Assembly (NCBI RefSeq): GCF_003967355.1
Contig: NZ_BIFH01000015.1
Location: forward strand, 1-64,000
DNA length: 64,000 nucleotides
Direction of reading: 5' to 3'
From: Embleya hyalina
GTDB taxonomy: Bacteria > Actinomycetota > Actinomycetes > Streptomycetales > Streptomycetaceae
Under the pieces are notes generated by a model that saw nothing but the letters and a program-made list of their open reading frames with translations, had not been told where the DNA came from and ran no database searches. This document shows positions 52,910-61,100 of this stretch, one piece after another. Positions within the stretch are counted from its first letter, which is position 1, and every line of letters starts with the position of its first letter. The position numbers and the translations under genes were made by a program.

Positions 52910-55900
52910 CGGACCTTCTCTCCGACCCAGCGGGCCAGTTCGGTGGGGCTCAGCGCGGCGACCGGCATGCCGGCGGCTACCAGGCGGCCGGCGACGGCGG
53001 TCGAGTAGCGCGGTCGGCCCGCGTCGTCCAGGCTCGCGCAGCCGAGGATGTGGCAGCCCGAGGAGGCGAGCGCGCGGACCTCGGCGAGCAGGCCGCCGAT
53101 CGGATAGCCCTCCTCGAAGTCGCTGACCACGGCGATCAGGGTGCGCGAGGGCACGGTGACGAGGTCGCGGGCGGCGCGCAGGCCGGCGGCGATGTGGGTG
53201 CCGCCGCCGACCTTGACCTCCAGGAGCAGGCCGAGGGGGTCGTGGACGTGTCCGGTGAGGTCGATGACCTCGGTGGAGAAGGTCAGGAAGTGGGTGCTCA
53301 GGGACGGGACGCCGGCCATGATCGAGGCGGTGAGCGCGGACCAGATGGTCGACGCCTCCATCGAGCCGGACACGTCGACCACCAGGATCAACCGCCAGTC
53401 GTTGCTGCGGCTCGCACGGGTGCGGAAGATCGGCTTCTCCGGCACCACCAGCACCGAGCCGTCGGCGGCGCGGCGGGCGGTGGTGAGGTTGGCCCGCAGG
53501 GTGCGTGGCAGGTCGAGCGCGCCGCCGGGGCGGCGGGTGGGCCGGGGGGTGGTGATGCCGGTCAGCGCGGGGCGCAGCCGGGTGGCGAGTTCGCGGGCGA
53601 GTTCGGCGACGATGCGGGCGATCAGCGGGCGGAGGAGGGCGAGTTTGCTCTCCGGGAGGCCGCCGGCGTGGGTCAGGACGGTCTTGAGCAGGTCGACGGA
53701 GGGGCGGGCGGCGGCGGGGTCGAGGTGGGTGAGCACATCGGTGCGGCCCGCTGACGCGGCGGCGGCCAGGACCTCCTCGCGGACGGCCGGGCCGAAGAGG
53801 GCGATCAGGTCCTCGGACCATTCCCGGACGCCGGGGTAGGGGGCTCCGCGGCCGGCGCCCGGGGCGTCGCCGAGGTCGCTGCGGGAGCCTTCGCCGTGGC
53901 CGGTGCCGTAGAGCTCGTCGAGCGCGCGGGCCATGCCGGATGCCGTTGGGGGGAGGCGGTCGGATTGGCGGCCGAGGATGAGTTTCCAGCGTTGGGTGGG
54001 AGGGAGGTCGTGGGTTTGTGTGTGTTCCCACCCGCCCACCCGTTCGGCGAGACCCGCAGGCTGCGGATCTACGGCATCGGCCGGGCCGGATCGGCCTCGC
54101 GGCCGACCGTCGGGCGCCGGAAGCACTGCGGCGGGCGCGGGGTTGGCGGGCTGCGGATGCGCGCCGTCGGCCGGGCTCGACGGGTCCTGCGGACCGCCGG
54201 CGGGGATCGAGGAGGCCGGGGCTGGAGCGGGGTTCGTGGGCTGCGTATTCACGGCGCTGGCCGGGCTCGATGGGTCCTGTGGGACGCTGGCGGGAATCGA
54301 GGAGGCCGGGGCTGGAGCGGGGTTCGTGGGCTGCGGATTCACGGCGTCGGCCGGGATGGAGCGGTCCTGTGGGACGCCGGCGGGAATCGAGGAGGTCGAG
54401 GCTGCGGCGGGGTGCGTGGGCTGCGGATTCACGGCGTCGGCCGGGCTTGATGGGTCCTGCGGACCGCCGGTGGGGGTCGAGGAGGCCGAGGCTGCGGCGG
54501 GTTTCGTGGGTTGTGGGGCTTCGGGGTTGGTTGGGTGTTGGGCTTGTGGGGTGGTTGGGGGGAGGAGGGCTCTTTGGGTCAGGGCCGATTTGGCGGTCAG
54601 GTCGGTGCTGGTCCACAGGGCCAGGGTGATGGGGTCCGCTTCGGTGTCCACTCGGTCGCCCAGGTGCTCGGCCAGGGTGGCGAGGACTCGGTCTCGGGCG
54701 GCGGGGGTCAGGGTGTCGAAGCCGCCTCGCAGGGCCGGGAGACGGTCCAGGAAGGAGCGGTCGGGGAGGGTGTCGACGCGGTCCAGGAGCGGGGTGAGGA
54801 TCGGGCCGCCGGCCTGGAGCAGGGGGCCGGCCGCGGTGAGCAGGCCGGTGAGTCGGCGGGTCAGTTCGGCTCGGGTCGCCGGAGTGGTCGCGGTGTCGAT
54901 CCAGGAGCCGATCCGGTCGCCGAGGACGGTCGGGTCCTCGTGCCCGAGCAGGACCCGGACGGCGCCCGCGGCGGCGGACATCAGCGGCGAGCCGTCGGCG
55001 GCCAGGCGGGCCAGCCCCGCGGTCAGCCGGACGCCGCCGAACACGTCGGCGCGCCCGGCGAGGTCGGCCAGCGCGCGGGCATCGGCCGGGTCGTCGGATC
55101 CGGTCAGGCCGTCGAGGTGGCGGACGGCGGCGGTGAGGAGGATGCGGGTGATCTCCTCGCCCGGTCCCGAGGCCGCAGCGGCCTTCGGGTCGCCGTGCTC
55201 CGCGTGCTCGGATGCGGGTGCCCCTCCCGGTTGTCCCGCCGGGTCCGTCGTGTGGTCGCCGAGGCCGCTCTCGGCATCCGGGCCGTCGGGGCCGGGGATG
55301 CCCAGGTGGCCCTTGTGGATGCGGTCGGTGAGGGTCAGGGCCGCCAGGAGGTCGGGGAGGCCGGCGATCGTCGGGAGGGATTCGGCGGTTTCGGCGAGGC
55401 GGGTCGCGGTGAGGGCCGGCAGGCCGCAGGCCGCGGCGCGTTCGAGGCCGGTGAGGATCTGGGGGGCCGTGGGGCCGCCTTCGGCGAGTTCCTGGTGGTG
55501 TTGGGCGCGGAGGGTGCCCTCGGCGGCCTGTTCCGGGGTGACGCCACGGGCGCCGGCCGCGTCGAGCAGGGCCGCCACCGACGGCGTCCAGCGCACCCGC
55601 CAGCGGGTGGTGACCGCGTCCGCGCCGCCGGTGCCGACCACCGCGGTCGGCTCGGCGTAGGGGATCCGGCAGGTCGTCAGCTGTTGCAGGAGCAGTTCCC
55701 TTCGCCGGTCGCGGTCGCCGCGCAGCGGATCCAGGCGCAGGTCGCGCTCCGCCGGGTCGGCCGGTCCGGGCAGGCCCAGTTCGGCGATCCGGCGCTCCAC
55801 CTCGGGCCCCAGGCCGCTGCGCGGCGCGGCCGGTGACGGGCGCCCGGCCCGCGTACCGACCAGCACCCGCTCCAGGGCGCGGGCGACCGAGCGGCCCCGG

Positions 55901-56967
55901 CCCAGCGGCTCGCCGTGGGTGAGCACCGTCTGCGTCGCTTCGAGCAGTTCGCCGCGCCCCGCCGCCGGCAGGCCGCGCAGGTTCGCGAGGTCGCCGGCGA
56001 TCCGGACGATCTCGCGCGCGTCGACCGGACCGCTGGGGTGTCCCTGGCCGCGCAGATCGGTGCAGATCCGTACCGCCGCGCCGATCAGCGCCTCGCGCAG
56101 CGCGGCGGGGTCGCCGGCCGACTCCAGGACGGACTGCTGCCACTCGGGGTCGCGGATGCCGGCGGGGTAGCCGGAACGGGCGTCCAGGAGCGGGTAGGTG
56201 TACGGGATCAACGACATCGTCACGTCGGCGATGTCGCCGGCGGGCGGTTCCGCGTCGCCGTCGAGCAGGGCCGGCGCGTGGAACGCGCCGAGCACCACGG
56301 TGACCCGCGCCGCCCCGGATTCCTCCGCCGCGCGCAGCGTGGACCGCATCCACGCCTCGCGGCGCAGGTCGACCGGGTCGACGGTGCCGGCGTCGCGGCG
56401 CAGGGCCCAGCCGACGGTGAGCGCGGCGCGGCGGATCGCCTCGGCGGACGAGCCCGGCGCGGTGGCCTCGACCAGCCGGTCCCACATGTCGTCCCCGGCC
56501 CGGCCGGTGAGCCGGTCGCGCAGCGCCGCGTGCAACCCGCCCGCCCCCGTGTCGGTGTCCCCCGCGTCCGCGACCGGGCCGGCCGCCCGGTCCCAGCCGG
56601 GGTGACCCAGCGGGAGGTCGCACGGGATCGCCGGTACGCCGTTGCGCGCGGCCCAGCGCAGCGCGGCCAGTTCCGGCGAGAAGTCGGCGAAGGGGTAGAA
56701 GCCGAGCCCGTGCGGTCCGGTCCCGGCCAGCGCGATCGGCGCCCGGGTGTCCTCGTGCGCGAGCCATTCCAACCAGGGCGCGGCCTCGTGCGGCAGTTCG
56801 ACGAGCAGCACGTCGGGCCGGGCCTCGTCGAGCAGCGCGGGCACCGCGGCGGCGAGCGAGGGCGCGTGGTGGCGCACGCCGATCAGGTGGGGCCGCCGGG
56901 ACGCGGCCAGGCGCGCGGCGGCCGGACGGGCCTCGTCGATGGGCCCGTCCGTACGTATGGTCGACAC
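52906..56967 (-). CDS. DUF5682-VWA fusion protein with 30-residue Pro-rich repeats
   Basis: 1353 residues from a GTG. Residues 1 to ~790 match DUF5682 (YehM-like): HLIGVRHHAPSLAAAVPALL and VLLVELPHEA near the N-terminus. Residues ~820-970 are five Pro/Ala/Ser-rich 30-residue repeats (e.g. PQPTNPAPAPASSIPAGG). The C-terminal part (about 990-1353) is a YehP/CoxE-like VWA protein. It begins TQRWKLILGRQ, with MIDAS residues D1198-x-S-x-S (DVSGSM), T1257 (GGGTHIA) and D1283 (VSDFEEG). In other bacteria I know these halves as separate genes. The frame is continuous, with no sign of a frameshift. It starts 4 nt after the AAA+ gene and overlaps the SWIM gene by 4 nt. Confidence 0.88.
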   Translation of the reverse strand: MSTIRTDGPIDEARPAAARLAASRRPHLIGVRHHAPSLAAAVPALLDEARPDVLLVELPHEAAPWLEWLAHEDTRAPIALAGTGPHGLGFYPFADFSPELAALRWAARNGVPAIPCDLPLGHPGWDRAAGPVADAGDTDTGAGGLHAALRDRLTGRAGDDMWDRLVEATAPGSSAEAIRRAALTVGWALRRDAGTVDPVDLRREAWMRSTLRAAEESGAARVTVVLGAFHAPALLDGDAEPPAGDIADVTMSLIPYTYPLLDARSGYPAGIRDPEWQQSVLESAGDPAALREALIGAAVRICTDLRGQGHPSGPVDAREIVRIAGDLANLRGLPAAGRGELLEATQTVLTHGEPLGRGRSVARALERVLVGTRAGRPSPAAPRSGLGPEVERRIAELGLPGPADPAERDLRLDPLRGDRDRRRELLLQQLTTCRIPYAEPTAVVGTGGADAVTTRWRVRWTPSVAALLDAAGARGVTPEQAAEGTLRAQHHQELAEGGPTAPQILTGLERAAACGLPALTATRLAETAESLPTIAGLPDLLAALTLTDRIHKGHLGIPGPDGPDAESGLGDHTTDPAGQPGGAPASEHAEHGDPKAAAASGPGEEITRILLTAAVRHLDGLTGSDDPADARALADLAGRADVFGGVRLTAGLARLAADGSPLMSAAAGAVRVLLGHEDPTVLGDRIGSWIDTATTPATRAELTRRLTGLLTAAGPLLQAGGPILTPLLDRVDTLPDRSFLDRLPALRGGFDTLTPAARDRVLATLAEHLGDRVDTEADPITLALWTSTDLTAKSALTQRALLPPTTPQAQHPTNPEAPQPTKPAAASASSTPTGGPQDPSSPADAVNPQPTHPAAASTSSIPAGVPQDRSIPADAVNPQPTNPAPAPASSIPASVPQDPSSPASAVNTQPTNPAPAPASSIPAGGPQDPSSPADGAHPQPANPAPAAVLPAPDGRPRGRSGPADAVDPQPAGLAERVGGWEHTQTHDLPPTQRWKLILGRQSDRLPPTASGMARALDELYGTGHGEGSRSDLGDAPGAGRGAPYPGVREWSEDLIALFGPAVREEVLAAAASAGRTDVLTHLDPAAARPSVDLLKTVLTHAGGLPESKLALLRPLIARIVAELARELATRLRPALTGITTPRPTRRPGGALDLPRTLRANLTTARRAADGSVLVVPEKPIFRTRASRSNDWRLILVVDVSGSMEASTIWSALTASIMAGVPSLSTHFLTFSTEVIDLTGHVHDPLGLLLEVKVGGGTHIAAGLRAARDLVTVPSRTLIAVVSDFEEGYPIGGLLAEVRALASSGCHILGCASLDDAGRPRYSTAVAGRLVAAGMPVAALSPTELARWVGEKVR
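54013..54076. repeat. Short dispersed element, copy B (inside the DUF5682-VWA gene)
   Basis: Contains GGTTTGTG, CCCACCCGCCCACCCGTT and GGCTGCGGATCT in the same order as 47549-47605, with a 6-bp insertion and a few changes between. Here it is coding on the minus strand, giving AERVGGWEHTQTHD at the junction between repeat linker and VWA region. Confidence 0.7.
54059..54508. repeat. 90-bp in-frame tandem repeat array (5 units)
   Basis: GGCTGCG-type unit starts recur at 54059, 54149, 54239, 54329 and 54419, and the array ends at 54508: exactly 90 bp each. Units share GGCCGGGCTCGATGGGTCCTG-like and GGAATCGAGGAGGCC sequences. The period is a multiple of three, so copy-number change would add or remove 30 residues without breaking the gene. 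Confidence 0.92.
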
Positions 56968-56971
56968 CTCG

Positions 56972-58132
56972 TCAGCCCTCCAGGACTCCGCGCAGGTCCC
57001 ACAGGGTGCGCCAGGTGGCCGAGCCGTGTTCGGCCCGTCGGCGCACCGCCGCGTCCCAGTAGGAGAGCAGCCGGGCCGCGTCGGCCGGGTCGTCCTTCTT
57101 CGCCACGCCGAGCAGGTGTCCCGGCAGCAGGCTCAGCACGTCCCGGTCGCCCGGGAAGTAGGCCGCGGCCAGCGCGAGCGAGGAGGCGACCGAGACCGCC
57201 TCGGCGGTGCTCAGCACGGTGGACGGGCGTTCGATCTCCCAGCCCTCGGCGGAGCGGCCGGTGCGCAGGTCGCGGAACGCGGTGACCAGCACCTCCAGGA
57301 CCGTGTCGTCGACGGCGTACGCCGTCCCGGTCCGCTCCACCGCGGCCCTGGCCTGGCGGCGCACCAGCGCGGTCTCCGCGTCGTGGTCGCCGATCGGGCC
57401 GACCGTCTCGAAGTTGAACCGGCGCTTGAGCGCGGCGGACATCTCCGAGACGCCCCGGTCGCGCAGGTTCGCGGTGGCGATCAGGGTGAAGCCGGGCGCG
57501 GCGTGCACCTGCGCGTCGGGGCCGCCGGCGAGTTCGGGGACCGCGATCCGCCGCTCCGAGAGCAGCGACACCAGCGCGTCCTGCACCTCGGGCAGGCAGC
57601 GGGTGACCTCCTCGATCCGGGCCACCGCGCCCGTGGTCATCGCGGTGAGCACGGGCGAGGGCACCAGGGCGCCCCGGCTGGGGCCCTGGGCGAGCAGCAG
57701 CGCGTAGTTCCAGCCGTACTTGAGCTGGTCCTCGGTGGTGCCTGCGGTGCCCTGCACGGTGAGCCCGCTGGTGCCGCAGACGGCGGCGGCGAGCAGCTCG
57801 GACAACATCGACTTGGCGGTGCCGGGCTCGCCCACCAGGAGCAGGCCGCGTTCGCCGGCGAGGGTGACCACGCAGCGCTCGACGAGGGCGCGTTCCCCGA
57901 CGAACTTGGCGCCGATGGTCAGGGCGCGGGGCAGGCCCTCGACCGGTTCGGGCAGCTTGAGTTCGTCGCCGCTGCCCATCACGAAGGTGACCACCGCGCG
58001 CGGGGTCAGCCGCCAGGCCGGCGGGCGCGGGCCCCGGTCGTAGGCGGCCAGGAACGCCAGTTCCCGGGCGTACAGGTCCTCGGGCGGGTGTATCTGGCGT
58101 GCCCCGGTGGCGGGTTCGGTTGCGGTTGCCAT
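56972..58132 (-). CDS. MoxR-family AAA+ ATPase, YehL-like
   Basis: 386 residues. Walker A GEPGTAKS at 101-108, a Walker B-like ARIEEVTR at 171-178 (the usual Asp-Glu pair appears as Glu-Glu), sensor 1 ATANLRDRG with N222, and arginine-finger candidates R237/R238 in ALKRRFN. A C-terminal helical lid follows. MoxR ATPases work with VWA-domain partners, probably as chaperone-like or activating machines; the VWA protein here is encoded by the next gene. The ATG shares a base with the previous stop (TGATG). Confidence 0.93.
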   Translation of the reverse strand: MATATEPATGARQIHPPEDLYARELAFLAAYDRGPRPPAWRLTPRAVVTFVMGSGDELKLPEPVEGLPRALTIGAKFVGERALVERCVVTLAGERGLLLVGEPGTAKSMLSELLAAAVCGTSGLTVQGTAGTTEDQLKYGWNYALLLAQGPSRGALVPSPVLTAMTTGAVARIEEVTRCLPEVQDALVSLLSERRIAVPELAGGPDAQVHAAPGFTLIATANLRDRGVSEMSAALKRRFNFETVGPIGDHDAETALVRRQARAAVERTGTAYAVDDTVLEVLVTAFRDLRTGRSAEGWEIERPSTVLSTAEAVSVASSLALAAAYFPGDRDVLSLLPGHLLGVAKKDDPADAARLLSYWDAAVRRRAEHGSATWRTLWDLRGVLEG

Positions 58133-61100
58133 CAGCGGCGGCCCTTCCGGGAGGTACGGGTGACGAGTTCCTCGAAGCCTGGCGCATCGCCGTCCTGCAC
58201 GCGCCGCCAGGCCCGGTGGAACAGTTCGGGCACGGGCAGGTCGGGCACGATCATGCCCCGCCCGGGGCTCGGGTAGAGCCCTTCCTTCCAGACCTCCAGG
58301 GGCAGTGTGGGGCTCTTCAGCGCGTTCCAGCCGCCGGGCAGGAAGAGGGAGCGGCCGGCCCGGGCCCGCTTGGCCTCCAGGACCAGGTCGGTGCCGGCGA
58401 GTTCGGTCCGGGCCTTCTTCAGCCGGGCGGGCTTCCAGCCGGTCCAGCGGGCGACCTGACGATCCGTCGGGTCCGGCAGGGCGAGCAACTGGAGGTACAG
58501 GACGGCGGCGTCCTCGCCGATGCCGTACGTCTTGGCCACCTCGGCGACCAGGTCCGGCACCGACCGGCTCGGGTCCTGCGGGACGCCGGGCGGGCCGTCG
58601 GCGCGCAGGAGTGTCTCGAAGGCCGGGTCGAGGATGCGGCGGAAGGCGGCGAAGGCGACGGACCGCGCCTCGCCGCGCAGCGCGATCAGCCGGTCGAACC
58701 ACGGGTCGTCGGCGCCGGTGAAGCCGGCGGTGCGCACCAGGGTGAACTCGTTGTCGGTGTACCAGGGGCGCAACCAGAAGCGGTCCTCGATCCGGAGCAC
58801 GCCGTCGGGGTCGGCGGCGCCGGTGGCGGGCAGTCCGGCCGCCTCGCGCAACAGCTTGGAGGTGGCGCCGCGTTCGGCGTACTCCACGTCCAGGTCGACC
58901 ACCAGGCCCGGATCGGTCACCCGCTTGCGCAGCAGGTCGAGCACGCGCGGCAGATGCGGGCGCAGCGGATCGCCGTAGGGCAGCCGGTAGGCCAGCCAGG
59001 CGAGCGCGGTCACCGCCAGGCCCAGGGTGTGGCCGGCGGGCACGGCCTCGGGGTCGGAGGCGACGAGGTTGCCGTCCTTGTCGACGCTGTGGGTGGAGGT
59101 GCCGGTGATCCACCGGTGGGACTCGGGGGTGAGGACGTATTCGAACGCGGCGGCGGGGATGCCCCGGACGTCCGCCGCGACCTCCTCGGGCAGCCGCAAC
59201 ACCCGCCCGAAGGCGGCCTCCCAGGCCCGGCTGCCGGCCGCGATGTCCCAGCCGCTCGTCCACAGGTCGGCGACGGCCTCGGGCCGCTCGGGCACCAGCG
59301 CGCCCTGGACGCCGGCGCGCGCCGCGCGGTCGAGCCGGTCCAACTGCTCGCGGGCGCTGGTCGCCTCGGCGGCCCTGAGGCCGAGCACCGCCCGCTGGTC
59401 CTTGTCCAGATCGCCGGCGACCAGCCCGGCGAGCAGCAGGCTCGCCTCGGCGCGGCCCAATCCGGTGCCCTCGGTCAGGGCGGACACCGCGTCCGGGCGC
59501 CACGGGACCGGGCCGTGGGCACGAACGCCCTCGACGACGGCGGCGACGCGTTCGGGGGACATCGGCTCGCGGTAGCGGTGTTCCTCGTGGGTGGTGAAGC
59601 CGTCGACCGCCTCGAACCGGCCCGACGGGTCGTGGTCGAGCGCGAGCCAGTGCTGCGTGTCGTTGCCGTAGGTGTACTGGCTGTCCAGGATGAACACGGT
59701 GCGGTCGGCGCGGCGCAGGACGCGCCCCTTGCGCTTGAGGTCCTTCTTCTTGACTTTGGGCTCGCAGAGCACGACCCGGCGCAGCGTCCCGTCGGGGGCG
59801 CCCAGCGGGCCGGTGGCGAGCGCCTCCAGAAGCAGCAGCAGCGAGGCGCGGTGTGCGTCGGACGTCAACGGCGACAGGGCGCGGGCGACCATCGCCGCGC
59901 GGTGGTCGAGCAGGTCGTGCCAGGCGGCCACGTGGGGTTCCTTCAGCCCCTCTTCCTCGGTGGTCCACTCGGCCGGGCCGTCGGTGCGCGCCAGCATCGC
60001 GGCCACCGAGGTGATGTGTTCGAGCGTGGTCCAGGTGCCCCGGCCCTGATCGCCGTAGTAGCGGCAGCCGACGCCGGCGATACCGGCCACCGCCGGGCAC
60101 AGCTCGTTGTCCCGGCCGTGCTCGGGGCCGGTGGGCACCGCTCGGGGCTTGTGCTCCTTGCGGTTCACCTTGCCGAAGTCGCGCAGCCGCTCGGCGAGTC
60201 GGGCGGTCTCCCCGACCAGCGAGGCGACGCCGCGGACCAGGCCGGCGTGTGCGATCGCGGGCAGCAGGCGGCGCACCGGTTCGGTGCGGATCGCGTCCGG
60301 CTTGGCGGGCTTGTTCGGCGACTTCTTGGCGGCCTCGTACTCGGCCCGGGCCCGGTCGCGGTCCGCGCGCACCTCCTCGACCAGTACGACGGCCTGCTCG
60401 TGGGTGATCGCGCGCAGCGCCAGCGAGCCGGCCTCGTCGCGCGGTCGCAGCGCGTGCCAGAACGCGGGCGCCGGCACCACCCGGGTACCGGCGGCCAGCC
60501 CGGAGCCGGCCCCGCAGTGGCCGAGCAGCACGCCCTCGTGCCACAGCGTCACGGCGCCGTTGTGTGGGGCGACCGCCGTCGGGGTCGCGCCGCCGGGCAG
60601 GCGCAGCGCGCCGATCGGGATCTCCAGCGGCCGCTGGTCCCAGTGCCGCCGGCCGCGCACGGGCGCGCTCACGGTGTGGCCGTCGACCGAGCCGGCGGTG
60701 AGGGTGTCGCCGTCGATCCGGACCCAGTGGCCCACGAGCGTGCCGTCGGTGCCGAACGGGGTCTGCTCCAGGCCGGGCAGCAGCGGCAACAACTCGCACG
60801 CGTCGGGCACCAGCGAGCCGCCGTCGGCGACCGCCGCGGCGAACGGGGCGGGCAGCGAGGCGCGGCCGTGGGTGCCGGTGGCCGGGTCGAACTCGGTCCA
60901 CTTGCGGTCCGACCGCTCGTAGTCGAGCGACCAGTGGGTGGTGCCGTCGGTGAGCACGCCCCGGCGCGTGGGCAGCTTGGTGTCGCCGGCGTACAGCGGC
61001 CGGCCGCCGGTGGTGACGCCGCCGTCGGGCAGCGCGAGGGAGAGCATTTCGCCGTCGGAGCCGTTGTTCGGCGGTCCGCCGAGCAGGAACGTCTCGGTCG

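Noticed and set aside
51080-56767. Very long minus frame that would fuse the SWIM protein to upstream sequence
   Set aside because: Upstream of the ATG at 52909 it runs in the wrong frame through the DUF5682-VWA gene and is Arg/Pro-rich; the ATGA overlap marks the real start.
52906-56967. Frameshift or misassembly as the cause of the DUF5682-VWA fusion
   Set aside because: The frame is continuous, repeats are exactly 90 bp, and both flanking domains are intact; kept as a genuine fusion, with strain comparison suggested.
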